A DNA stretch of 64,000 nucleotides from Ottelia alismoides (lineage: Eukaryota; Streptophyta; Magnoliopsida; Alismatales; Hydrocharitaceae): positions 806,001 to 870,000 of the forward strand of contig JAZKJV010010130.1 in NCBI GenBank assembly GCA_037367405.1, in the 5' to 3' direction. The translations under genes and the position numbers were made by a program. Positions 46,345-58,439 of this stretch are shown in pieces; position 1 is the first letter of the stretch; each line of letters starts with the position of its first letter. The notes under the pieces are model-generated. The model made no database searches. It saw only the letters and a list, made by a program, of their open reading frames with translations, and had not been told where the DNA came from.

Positions 46345-48617
46345 AGCCTGCACATTTTAATAGAGCCCGTCCACCTCCAATCGTGGGTTGATCCTTTTTT
46401 GGCCTTGATTTCCTCGAGATCGAGTGAGAGAGAGATTAATCCACTGACAGAGGAGTGGACCTTCGAGGAGCGTGAATTGAGGGCTAGAGTCGTGATTCAC
46501 TTACTCGTTAGACCTTCACTGGCATAGTTTTGCTTCTTTGCAACTCCCAATGAATCTTGGCGATTTCCCTTCATTTATTCATTGTAGGTAACCTTTGTTG
46601 TAATTTCTTTGATTTTGCTCTTCAATTTTCACGTTGAATTCCTCTCTTTAGCTAGATAAGATCCTCCACCATCTGCCTCTAATCTGCTCGATCGGAGGTA
46701 ACTCGTTCATCGTTCTTCAACTCTGACCATCGCCTTATACTCATTGACCCCTTCTTCATCTTCATCCATCATCTGAACTTCCATGTCTTCTCTGATCTAG
46801 AGAATTGACTCCCCTTCTGACCACCTACACTGGAGTTGCTCGCCTACCCTCATTTTTCCTTCATCAACCTTTAATAAGTCCGTCGGAGTTAACCTCCAAG
46901 TAGCAGCAAACATTTACAGGTGTCAGGCAAGTGCTGGGACTCAAGAAGATTGACCAGGAGATCCTTCTGCAGTAGACAAGGAACTTGACCTCTAGATCTT
47001 CATCTGCAAGCTGTTGATCTTCAAAGCCATATTCATTCGACACGGGGCAACCTCGTAGATGTCTATGGACATCAAGAGTAGAATTTGGCAAGGAACAAGC
47101 GAGGTCTTCTCAATTGAACCTCACCGGAGTGAGCCTTCAAATGTGTTCTTTCAGTAACATCGACAACCACACGATATATAACATGTCTGCCAGTTTCAAT
47201 CCTGACCACCCATTTACGCCCAATTACAAGCCATAGATCAAGATCCAGATCGAATCCACACCGTGCAATAGCGCTTTCATATTCAATCGTCAGATCAGGT
47301 ATTCAATATATTGCAGAGGTCCTTTCTACCACGTGGACATGAGTAACATTTGCACTCCAGCCCATACAAATTTTTAGTTTTGCAAATAAGTCCTTTTGGG
47401 ACATGTGTCAGACTATTGTTCATAAAATATTTACATTTCCCCTTATTATTTATTTTAATTGCGTTTGAGTCCATTTTGAACTACAAAACGTGTGTAGCAC
47501 GCAAGTATTTATGGAAATTACAATAAAAATCATGTATGTTCTTGTTATCATTCGACCATCAAAAAATAAATTAATTTCATTGAAGTTCGTGCTAGTATGA
47601 CTCACGTGCGTTGGCACATGCTTTTTCGGGGTAAATTGCATGAATGGCCCAACACTTCTTACCTTTGTTATCTATTTTATCCATCAATTAACTTTCTTTG
47701 CATTTTAGTCCGTGTGCATCTGCATATTATTTTGCATGTTAGTTTAGCTTAAAAAATAGCAAAACATCGTTCGAAAATCCAGAAAACTTCTCTTATATCA
47801 TGATATTCTCCTTTATTCATCATAATTTTTATTTTTAATTTTAATCAGTTTTCCTATTTTTAATAATTCAAAAACACTAAAAATATGTCTTCTTTGTATT
47901 AAAAAATAATAAAAAATATATATTTTTTGAAAAATTTCGAAAAAATAGTATGTGTGTGCTTTTATTTGATTTACTTTCTGACCTAATTTCATGAACTGAT
48001 TCTGCATAAAAACCAAAAAAGTAGAAAAAACATTAAAAACATCTAGAAAATATAAAAATTCATCTTTCTGTTCATGCATTTTTCATCCATTTTGATATTT
48101 ATTTCCTATTTTTAAATCTTAAAAACATTCGCATTATTTTCTTTTTCTCATTTTCCATATTTTTGATTTATTTGAAAAAAAATTATAAATCATCAGAAAA
48201 TACTAAAAACACAAAAATAATTATATTTGAAATTTCTGCAACTTTTTGATATATTTGAGAAATACAACAAGTTGTTATTTCATTTCTTTTCTTTTATTTC
48301 TTTTTCTTTGTTTTAATTCTCTTTTTTTCAAAAAATATAAACATTTGCAAAATTTAAAATTTCTTGAAACTATGAAATAAAAAAATAAAAATATACAAAT
48401 TAAAAACTAATAATGAAATAAAAATATAAAAATTCCAAAAAAACCAAGAGTAGTGAGAATAGAACTCCTGATTTAATTTCTTTGATTTCTTATTGAACTG
48501 AATAACCTCGTGATTTTTGTAGCCTCCCCGAGTTCGATCCTGTACGCTATACATGTAAATAAATAGCAAAGTCTCTTGTTGACATTTCTTTATTCTTTTT
48601 GGCTTGAGAATTCATCA
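46345..48617 (+). repeat. Element D LTR, right part
   Basis: Continues the pyrimidine-rich middle broken at 19008 (to about 47330, with CACGTG at 47330 and 47603). It then becomes AT-rich and carries the U5 module: CCTCCCCGAGTTCGATCC (48523-48540) and AATAAA (48558-48563). It ends near ATTCATCA (48617). The bases after it (TAAAGATTTTTGAGGGA) could be a badly decayed tRNA-Asp site, but this is weak. No target duplication found. Confidence 0.6.
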
Positions 48618-49113
48618 ATAAAGATTTTTGAGGGATTTTTAGGATTGCAAGACATTGCATTAATTCACTAAATTAAAACCCCCAAATTTCTATGTTCAAC
48701 ACATACCTATGTGTGGATCCGACGGTTCTTAGAAGCAGTAACAACAGTGAGGGCTCATTGTTAGCTTGGAGCTATTTCTTTTGTGCAACAACCCGATCTT
48801 TTATGGTATAGTTACTCGTAGCTAGTCTTTACTTGTAGCCTTTCATGCTTTACGTTACTTGTAGTTTTGGGGAGACATGTCATGTACAATACACTTTTTG
48901 TCACATACTTTGTAATGTTTTGTGAAGTTGTATTGGATTGCAATGTATATGAAGTGAATGGAAAGAAAGTTTAATTCCAGTTTTTTGTGATATTTTCTCA
49001 TACTTTATATTATTTTGTGTTGAATGTGGAATTATATTTGTGTTGAATGTAGAATTATATGTGCGTTGAATTGTTTTGCTGAGTGCCCGTATCATAGGGG
49101 GACAATCGTCACC
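48618..49113 (+). repeat. Element H LTR tail
   Basis: TTG/TTGT-rich sequence with repeated TTGTGTTGAATGT words (49014-49070), then TGAGTGCCCGTATCATAGGG, a short stretch like the ends of chromovirus LTRs, then a primer site. The LTR start is not found; D probably lies within or next to it. Confidence 0.5.
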
Positions 49114-49116
49114 ATT

Positions 49117-49128
49117 TGGTAATAGAGC
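49117..49128 (+). other. Element H primer-binding site (initiator-Met type)
   Basis: TGGTAATAGAGC, 10 of 12 against TGGTATCAGAGC, followed by ATTGG. A gag fragment lies about 370 bases downstream in the same direction, which supports the call. Confidence 0.7.
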
Positions 49129-49497
49129 ATTGGTACTCCATTCCATTCATGCATATCATTCTTCATTAATGTTCGACTACTGGATAGTGTTGGAAGTCTT
49201 TTAACCCAACAGAGTCCAAAGGAGAATAACATACTTTATATCCATGTCCACATGTCTCTCTTAAGTGAGTCAAGTATTAAGGATCTAGTTCTTTATGCAG
49301 AACCATACCACCTTGTATGGATCTGGATGTGGCACAGTTATTTGATCTTCCTTGTATAGGCCGTATAGTGCACCCAACAACGTCAAGAGGTGGTCGAGCA
49401 TCGATTACATCAACAAGATGGTCCCTCCTACCCTCCTTCTCGCGATGGGGATGAGAGCATCAACCTATCTTTTTCTCCAGAACTAGACCAAATAGAG

Positions 49498-50155
49498 GAT
49501 GCTGATGCCTTGCATAAGCATCAGAGCACCTATACAACATACTAGTGGGCGATGCTACCATAGTTCTTCAGTACCACCACCCCTGATGATGCAGAGCTGT
49601 GGATGGCACAGGTGGCCAAGGTTCTGAGGATGATACATGCACCCAAGGACACTTGGGCATCTTTTTTAGAGTACTCCTTGGCTGGGTACACAGAGCAGTG
49701 GTGGAATGACACCAAGGAGCACCTGACCAACCCATCACTTGGGAAGTCTTCTTTGACGAGTTTCATACGGAATTCTACTCGGACCATTGGGTAGAGGATC
49801 AGAGGAGAGAGTTTTCCATGCTGACACAGGGGTCAATGACGACCCAAGAGTACTTGATTCCTTATATATAGTTGTCTTGCCATTCCCCTGCTACGACAGC
49901 TTACCCTTAAGAGATCTTGCAGAAGTTCATTCAGGAGATGCGTGAGGAGGTCTAGGATAACTCTCTACTTTAGAACTTACCTCCATCAAGGAGGTTACTG
50001 CAAAGATGACAAAGTGGGATGCTACATAGAGCCGGTTACAGGGAGTCGATCAAAACTTCCTCTAACCCCAGCCTAGCATAGTCGCACATCACGACTACTC
50101 TTGGTTTCGTATAGACTGTTGCCACCACTCGACAATAACGACACTGTCAGCTAAG
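49498..50155 (+). pseudogene. Element H gag fragment, chromovirus-like
   Basis: DDAELWMAQVAKVLRMIHAP and the words LAGYTEQWWND (49603-49720), then in another frame FHTEFYSDHWVEDQRREF and LTQGSMTTQEYL, match the gag core of chromovirus-type Ty3 elements (WW..., F...YFP..., Q.EF..L.QG.M.V..Y). It differs from the Athila gag of A and C. Stops interrupt it, and the element is cut off at 50159 by the LTR of C; protease and pol are not present. Confidence 0.75.
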
Positions 50156-51527
50156 AGGTTGATGAATCTATGATTCATCATATTTTTTATTCTTCATTAT
50201 CCTCCTTATTTAAAATATTCGTTAAAATATGTGCATAATTAGTTCATATTAACTTTTGACATGTGTAATTAACTAAACTCAAATAAGTGTATATATATTG
50301 TACATATTTTCTTTCCTATTTATGTGGATGTCTTTTATTTAAAAAATACGAAAAAATTAGATGAATATTGTATATATTTGTTTTGGGTTTAAAAAAAATA
50401 AAAGTATAAAAAATTCAAAGCCATTAAAAATCAAGTGTTTTTAATCCTAAAAAATGCTTCCAAAAATATTTTTCAATTTATTTGACCTATTTTGTGTTTT
50501 TAGTCAAAGTGATGCTTGTAGATCTCATTGAGATCTACAACTTTCATGCTCTGAGTTTTTCTTAATTTTTTTTGTAAATATTTGTTTCTTATTTTTTCTC
50601 TGTTTTCCATATTTTTCTTTTATTTTATTGGGCCATGTGGTGCTCACTGGAGTTGCCAAGCAGCCCGCCCCTTCTCATGCAACCTGGCCCCCTTACGGTC
50701 GTCCATCTCCTCTGCCCAGACCTCACCATCTCCATCCACTCTTGTGTGCCTCTCCGACGTCAGATAAGAGCCCTCCCTTTGATGGCTGACCATCCAATGG
50801 TCGCGCTCTCTCCACATCTCCCATTCCTTCTCAACCATATGATCCCTCTCTAGAATGCATCCTAGCCATCCACTTCCACTCTCCTCTCTGCTGCTCGATC
50901 AGATCCTTAGATCTTATCTAATCCACCTGTTTTCGCCCCCATCTGGACCATTGGATCATGAGATCCAATGGTCAAGACCTCATATCCTTCCTCAAGCGCC
51001 CCTCTCTCTCGCACCATTTCTACTCCAGCCATTCACCCCATTCACATTTTCTCCACACCTCCGATGACTCTCTAACCCTCCTGACCTCGATGAGTCCAAG
51101 TCCCAACTTCCCTCTCTTTTGCTTGACATGTAAAACCACTCTCCCCTCTTCCTTTGTCACCCCTAACTCCTCGAAACCACGTCGATCATCACCTGCATCC
51201 CATCTACTCCGCCTTCAAATACTCCTCCATTACCCCCCGTCATGCCCATCTTCCTTAACGTGTGAGATCTCCGAGCTCCCAACTTCACCTTCGTGATAGG
51301 CAGAGAGGGAGATAGCAAGCGACGACTTAGCATTCTTGCCAGTGAGCTCCAAGGCGGCCCGACCTTACCGCATCCCTACCCGCTGTTTAAGCTTCGAGCT
51401 AGTGGCCTCCACCCTGTTCAACAAGGAACGAAGTTTAAACTCCACCTATCAGTCATGTCCAATACTCCTCCAGTTCGCCCCAGTTAATCTTCTTCTTCCT
51501 CATGTGAGCATCCACTCTCTTCTTCTT

Positions 51528-51555
51528 CTTTCTTTCTTTCTTTCTTTCTTTCTTG
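51528..51555. repeat. CTTT microsatellite
   Basis: About seven CTTT units in the pyrimidine-rich part of the C LTR. Confidence 0.85.
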
Positions 51556-52560
51556 TTTCTTCGATTTATACACACCTACTCGATCACCTTCACTCCTGTT
51601 CAACCATCGCACCAGCTTCACCGTCGATTTGACATCCTCACTCCACCTTCATCAATCCCTCTCTGCTTCTCCACTACCTCGTACAACTGACTCCATCTCT
51701 AGCCTTACATAGGCTGGAGGTCACTCGGGTTCACCTCCTCCACCCTCCGACGAGCCCTCGTTCCACCTCATAAATACCCCAAATGAACCCCCCCCCCCTT
51801 TGATTAGAATCTCGAGACCCCTCCGACGTCAAACTTCCACTCCGACGAGCCTTCATCGTCACGACGGTTCAGACCAGCTCCAAGATCTCACACCTTTGTA
51901 GCACCTTTGTAGGAGCTTTAACTACCTACTCTGATCATCACCGATTCTAAACACATCGGGAGAAGCAAAAGCTACTTCCCCGAAGCTCCGCCGTGCACCG
52001 CCCCTTGCGGAGGGTTAAGAATGCCATGTACAACAACCGTTGGATTAGATCATCACGATTTGATCCAATGACCATGACATCTCCCGAGACTCCCACCAGA
52101 AGCAGCTTTTTGCCCATCAACTTCGGGCGCTTAGCATGGTCCGAGCTGTACTCGCACGCCACATGACACCGAGCCTCATCTACGAGCCTACCATTAAGGA
52201 CGACTCTTCGTGCCTCAACCTCGGACGTTGAGCCAACACTTGACCTACATGGATAAGCCATGTGTGTTCTGAGTCGTGCCCTAATCCTCCACCCCATCAC
52301 GTGTTTTGTGCATGTGATGTGGAAATTTTGCACCAGGACCTCTATACATTTCAGATATTAAATTTGGGTCCTTGTTGCACATGTGCACAATGTGTTCCAT
52401 AAGTAAAAATGCAACATAAACCCTTTCATTTTGATTTATTGTAGTTTTGTCCTTACGCGTATTGTGAAAATTGCATGTCGCCCACTGTGGATTTTGTAGA
52501 TTGCATTCTAGACCATTTTGGACCTTTTTGAAGTAAAAAGTTCATGTTTTCTTTCATTTA

Positions 52561-53170
52561 GGCCCCTAGATTAAATGGTGAATAACTTGAGCACCCGATA
52601 TCCAAATTGCATGAAATTGGTCTTGTTTTGACGCTTGTTTGATGTTATTTAATGTGTTTTAATTAGATTCTGTTGGTAACTTATTGTGAGTGAATGGAAA
52701 TTCATAGAACATATGTTATTAAATGTGCTAAATTGATCCACTTAATTGAATTGAGGAAATTATCTAAGGCATCCTTATTGCTCCTTGATTTGATTGCTCA
52801 TTAACTAAATATCTAGGAATTAAATTTGGATTTTATTTAACATTTCATTCCTAAATTTGAGTATCGGCCCCTAGATTAAATGGTGAATAACTTGAGCACC
52901 CGATATCCAAATTGCATGAAACTGGTCTTGTTTTGACGCTTGTTTGATGTTATTTAATGTGTTATAATTAGATTCTGTTGGTAACTTATTGTGAGTGAAT
53001 GGAAATTCATAGAACTTAGGATATTAAATGTGCTAAATTGATCCACTTAATTGAATTGACGAAATTATCTAAGGCATCCTTATTGCTCCCTGATTTGATT
53101 TCTCATTAATTAAATATCTAGGAATTAAATTTGGAATTTATTTAACATTTCATTCCTAAATTTGAGTATC
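52561..53170. repeat. 305 bp tandem duplication in C LTR
   Basis: 52561-52865 and 52866-53170, both starting GGCCCCTAGATTAAATGG and ending TTTGAGTATC. About a dozen differences by eye, so roughly 96% identical. It lies downstream of the GC-rich middle, inside the likely transcribed R/U5 part. Confidence 0.93.
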
Positions 53171-53607
53171 TTGTGGAGCTAAATAGAACACTCATTGAAT
53201 ATGTTGTGAAATGTGATGCATATTTAATGTAGGTCATTTCTTGGTCTTAGTTCGTGGTAAAATTTTGATTAAGGGACGATTTAGACCTTTATTGATTAAG
53301 AATTTCAGGAGCTTAATTTAATGAAAACACCCTATAACTTAGGTCCATTTTGTGGGCTTGATTTCATTTGCATTCTATAGCATCTTTTAAATTGCAAAAA
53401 AAATCACCAAAATTATCATTCATACATTTTGTTATGCATTGTGACTTGGCTCAACATAGATAACCCCTATTAGTAGCTTGATTACCATTATTGAAACATA
53501 ATGAAAAACTCTTAATCCGTCATGTTCATGTGTTCGACCTCGGACTTGTTCGGGATATAAATTCTTGCTGAGACACTCCTCGCAGAGATCCTTCTCTCGG
53601 TTCTGCA

Positions 53608-55069
53608 TGATTCATTGAGTGTCGTGCTACAATGAGTATAAATTAATATATAAGTTCAATGAGTTTGTCATATGGTGTTGTTGTAGGGTATAAAACTTGA
53701 TTAGTATTTTTTGTTAGGATTAATTTTCATGATTTAGTTAATTTGGAACTATTAAAGTTGAGCCTTGTTTGTTTGAGTGTTTTTGTTAATTTTGTTATCG
53801 TTAATTTTTTTATCTTGTTGGCTATATATCTCTTGAGCTATCAGACCACATTTTATTTGACCAGGGCTCATGGAGAGACTCACGAGGAGCTATGCAGAGG
53901 TTCGAGCTTGGATCCAGAGTTGAAGAGGGTCGAGTTTCCTATTTGGAGAGAAGACTTAGCCTATTAGATAATTAGTTAATTTATTGCATTAGCGGCTTTA
54001 TTTTTTGGAATAATTTATAATAATGAGGTAATTGCTTATTTCTAGCAGTTCTTATTTGAGAGCATACATTTGCAAAAAGAGATTGGACAATATTTTTCTT
54101 CATGGTGTGATTGTGTCGAAAGTGCTTCTCGACTTGAGTGGCGAAATTAAGACAGGCACACGGTAGTATAAATTCAAACTTGTATGTGCCCTTCGTAATT
54201 TAAGCCACACATCTTAGAAGATATACTAACTAATAAGGTTCATAATGAGACACACATAAACACGTACTACTTATCAAATTTTTAACTCAATTCTTCCTTG
54301 CTAGTAGTATCCTATTCAGGTGTAGTTTTCTTGATCTACATGCATTTAGTGTAAATTTAAAATTCAGTTATGCAAAACACATGGAGAGTTCTTGGAGTCG
54401 TTGAATGTATACCTTCTTCTGAGCATGCATCATAGTTTCTGGTTTGCATTCTGATTTCCGATTCCTCCCTTTTTTTACAAGTTAGGATTTAAAAGGAAAT
54501 CAGGACTGAATGATAGATGTGCATTGTTGTGCTCACATTTAATTTTAAAGTGGCAACCAAATATCTAAAATTAGGACTGAATTGAATAGATCGGCTAAAA
54601 AATAGGAATAAAATGTACCTTGTTTTACGGGTGCATACAGCTCTCATTTGGATCGCATGCACTTACCTCTAGACAAGAGTGAGTAAGGACGTAGCCCCTA
54701 AGGATTAGAGCCAAAATCCCTGGACTTGTGCCCTAAGCACTTGGACACATTCTTAGGTCCATGTTATTGCTGCAAGCACTTGCCTTCGACCATTAGAAGA
54801 AGTAGTCTTGCTTCAAGTTAGTGTGTTTCACCAGCTAGAACATGAATTACCTTAGGAGATTACACCTGTGAGTAATGAATGAAAAGATTGTCTTATCACC
54901 AATTTAAAACAGACAAGATAAATTGGTCGAACTCTTACGACCCACACGTGTGAAGTTGGTGAATCAAAAGAGTTTGCATTGCATTTGAATTGTATTAGTT
55001 TACTCTGCACATTAACATGCATAGTGCCTCATTGAATTTCATGCTAAAAAGCGATTATTTTTTGATGTC
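53608..55069 (+). other. Element C 5' leader
   Basis: About 1.45 kb. A 74-codon frame at 53743-53967 ends with HEELCRGSSLDPELKRVEFP; the LDPEL/I-x-R word recalls a short conserved segment near the start of some plant Ty3 polyproteins, but I am not certain. Two blocks are shared with the leader of B (54698-54745 and 54929-54965). Confidence 0.5.
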
Positions 55070-56170
55070 GAAGATGACTATTTTGGGGGGTATTTATTCG
55101 AATTTTGCGAATCTCTCATTTAATCCTCCAAGGAGTATGTCTTCAAAGGTCCATTCACGACCTAGACTTGCTTGGGCTCATGACCCTCTTAAACCCATGA
55201 TCAATCACTCTCGTGATGGTTACACACTGACCATTCCCTCTATCTCCTCCCACCTCATCTACGAAGACCTTCACCTCGGCTAGACCATCTTTATTTCAGA
55301 ATCCTCTTCTAATCAGGATCTCATTGTTGAAGAAGGTCCCAAAGAAGATTCAAGTAAGATGCCTCCAAAAAGGGAAGATGAAGAAGAAAAACACCCTAAC
55401 GACCCCATGAGGATTGTACTAGCCAGAATATCTACATCTAAGCAGCAACACGCATTACTCCAAAGTCAGTTAGGAAAACTTAATGTTAGGGTCGAACCAC
55501 CAATGGATGCGATGTACAACCTTAGATAGTATAGAATTCAAAATTATTTAACTCTGGCAAAATCCAAAGTGGATTTTGAGTTGAAGTTGTAGTTTCTAAT
55601 TTTACTTCCACACTTCAATGGTAATGCTTCCTAGGATCCATACACATTCCTAAGGGATTTCAAGCTCGTATATCCTAACCTTAGGCATCCTTTGGTTAGC
55701 TAGGATTATATCAGGCTCACAACCCTTCCATTTGCCTTGGGTGGCAAAGCAGACTATTGGGTAATGAACCTTATAGTTGCAGTCACTACATATGCCCAGT
55801 TCAAGGACAACTTTTTGAAGAAGTTCTACGCCTTGAGAAGGACAAACATGATGAGGACGCACATCACTAGCTTTTCCCAGCTACCCCATGAAGCCTTATG
55901 TGACAACTGGGAAAGGTATATGGACATCCTGCAAAATATTCTTGTCATGGTATAGATGACAACATCTTGGTCTAGTCATAATTCACCAATATGAACCCTG
56001 AGATGCAGGGTTTAGTGAGCGCTGCCTGTGGAGGCAAGAATACATCACGTCGAGCAGATACCGTCTGGAAGGTATTCAAGTACATGGTTGAGACTGATCA
56101 CTCACAGTCCGCTAGTAGCACATACACACATTCCCCTAGTTCACTCTCATCTGGAGGGGGAAATTAATAT
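55070..56170 (+). pseudogene. Element C gag (broken)
   Basis: Order as in A: a short N-terminal part (SRPRLAWAHDPLKP, 55160-55200), MPPKREDEEEKHPNDPMRI (about 55360), a Gln-rich coil, EPPMDAMYNL, the capsid-like core FNGNAS...DPYTFLRDFKLVYPNL, then YIRLTTLPFALGGKADYWVMN and FLKKFYALRRTNMMRTHITSFSQLPHEA (55737-55955). Stops occur at several Gln/Trp-type codons. The C-terminal SAACGGKN... and VWKVFKYMVE follow near 56010-56095. Confidence 0.85.
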
Positions 56171-57590
56171 GTAGTCGATCTCTCTCAGGACATTATCCTC
56201 AGCATGGAGATCCTTGCAAACAAGCTTACAGTAGTTGAGAAGATTGATCGAAGTATTGATGAGTTAGACAGGAGCATCTCCAAGATACCAAGATACATGG
56301 AGGAGTTGACTGAGAAGGTATCTAGGATAAAGATACATGCCTTGACTACACCAGGTGCCCCCGTGTATTGAGTTCAGCATGTTAAGGAGCAACTGGTGTC
56401 AGGACAACCCTAGCTGTGGGAGAAGGATCAGTCCTACGCCCATTCGTTCCAGCAACAACCTCCATCTGCAAAGAAAGTTCAGGAGGAGCTCCACCAGTTT
56501 GGGAGGTGAATAGAGTATGGTATACTCAGGACCCTACCAGGCAGGGAAGTACGGAGGATCGACAAGAATACCAGTATCCCCAACCTTTCACAACACCACA
56601 TTCACCTCCGCATCACCTCCTTCACAACAAAGCCCTAGATTTAAGCCACCCTAGTAGCAAAGTCTATAGTACCAATAGTATGGCCGACATGTCCATTATT
56701 AGGTGGACTAGTAGGGCTCGTAGTTTCAGCAGATACCCTAGCACCAGCAACAACAGAGGTAGTATCCCCAGCGAGCGAGGCATGGTTTTCTCGTTCTTCT
56801 TCTCACTCTTATCCACATCATTCTTCATATGTTCCCTTGTACTTACAACAACAAATACTTAACGAGCTCCCTTTTTACAAGAACAAAATTCATGTGTTAC
56901 GGGTTGATGTCAACCACTTGTCAAGTTGGAGAGATGAGCGGTCTGCATCCTCTACCTTGATCTCGGCCCAAGTTCAGGCTAACCCTAATAGCCTGAATCA
57001 ATTTTGTTCTTAGAGGCACTTTGGTTAGGTATACTATTCAACATCTCTCAGATTCGAACATGAGATTCTTTTGTGTGACGAAGATGACCATATGTCACTC
57101 AGGAGTGGAAGGTCCGTGACTGTACCTTGCTGGGTGAGGGATACGAGGAGGGGCATCTCTGGAGCTCTATCTGAGGAGTCTTCATAGTACGAGGAGGAGA
57201 TGCATCATATTCAGGAGCCCCATTAGCACCATTCGAGGATCTTTTCTCCGAGAGATGAGAAGAGAAGGAGAGCATGAAAGCATCATCATCAACATGGAGA
57301 TACCTTAGATTCTATGGAGGACCTTACACATCCGGTTGTGGCGGATACCACCGTAGATTCTTTTCCACAACTTGTAGTAGATAGTTTTGATTTTGATCCC
57401 ATATTGCATAAAAAAGATTCATGTATGAAGAACTCTATTTCCATTAATGCCATGAATGCTATTTGAGTTCAAGATTCAGTTTCTTCATCCTCTGTTTCTC
57501 CTGCTTCAATACCTTTCCCTCGTGCTCATATGGCATGAAAGCACATCAAAAAGATTCAGAAAGATGATCCTGACATGGCATGATTTAGTA
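56171..57590 (+). pseudogene. Element C gag-pro linker (broken)
   Basis: The coil segment (IDRSIDELDRSISKIPRYMEEL-like, about 56240-56310) matches the A segment at 10526-10744. WYTQDPTRQG is at 56518-56547. Gln/Pro/Ser-rich sequence follows, then the Athila-type MSLRSGR word near 57090-57110 and an acidic/His-rich stretch. The frame 56416-56862 is open for 148 codons, but only its first part agrees with A. Confidence 0.7.
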
Positions 57591-58439
57591 AAAAAAATAT
57601 CACAATTAAGGTACCATTTGATGAGAATGTAGTTAACCATCCTGCATTCCACAAATACCTTAAGGTGAGATGTACACCTACTAGGGTTAGTAGGAAAAAG
57701 TTGAACGAATATGTGAAGACTCATGTCTTGTTAGTAGCCACAACTTATTCTCTTAAGAATCAACAATTACCAAGGACAAAGAGATACATGGGTGTTCATT
57801 ACGTGGATAGACGTATCAACGTCATTGCGTTTGCATGCACACTCTTAGATAATAGTTCTTCTATCAAGCTTCTTCCCATAGCATTATATCAGAAATTGGT
57901 ATTGGAATCACTTTGTAGATCTAGTGCTTTACTCTAATTCATTGATTGCTCAATGAAGACCTAAGGGAAAAGTGAAGAATGCCATTATCTCAATTGAGGG
58001 GAAGGATAATCAGGTTGACTTCACAGTCTTGGACATGGAGAACCCCAATCATTGGATAGAATCTCAGATCATTCTCGGACGTCCCTTCCTTAGGCCCACA
58101 TGAGTAGATTTTGATTATGGTACGGGCATGATGAAGTTCCATTCTATAGGCAGAGAAGTGAACCTTGAGATGAAGTAAACCAAGTGCCAGAAACCCGATT
58201 CAGATAGTAGTACAGAGTACTCTTCTTCATAGGCAGATTACCAAATGATTAGCACCATTGGGATTTGGAGACAAATTCCTTCAGGACATATCAAGATCCT
58301 TTCATCTGGAAAGGATATAGTGCATGATGTAGTTTTCCATGTGTTGCCTTATCTTGTGAGAGATGCATCTACCTATTCCCATGATGATGTAGAGATCCAT
58401 TTGGATCTGTTAGTTCCATCTTCTTCGGAACAATCAAGG
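57591..58439 (+). pseudogene. Element C protease region
   Basis: 57665-57937 carries LPRTKRYMGVHYVD and the active-site segment LLDNSSSIKLLP: Gly of D-N-G is changed to Ser, so it would be inactive. Seven codons later a TAA (57936-57938 region) interrupts the frame at the same position as in A and B. It then reads on through FTVLDMENPNHWIESQIILGRPFLRP and a spacer to SSSEQSR, where element G enters. The corresponding A sequence reads SSSGQSRN. Confidence 0.85.

Larger units (their letters stand above)
50160..53607 (+). repeat. Element C 5' LTR
   Basis: Starts with a perfect 21 bp palindrome TGATGAATC-TAT-GATTCATCA. AT-rich U3 runs to about 50620, then a pyrimidine/GC-rich middle to about 52330 (CTTT microsatellite at 51528-51555; CATAAATACC, a possible TATA box, near 51770; CACGTG at 52298), then an AT-rich R/U5 with a 305 bp tandem duplication and the GTTCGACCT box (53532-53540). 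The end at TTCTGCA (53607) is approximate because the primer site after it is too decayed to read. Its partner LTR is outside the window. Confidence 0.7.

Noticed and set aside
48618..48640. tRNA-Asp primer site after the D LTR
   Set aside because: Only the last few bases (GAGGGA-like) agree; too weak to call.
55650..55862. Minus-strand frame over the C gag core
   Set aside because: Shadow of the gag sequence, which reads on the plus strand with recognised motifs.
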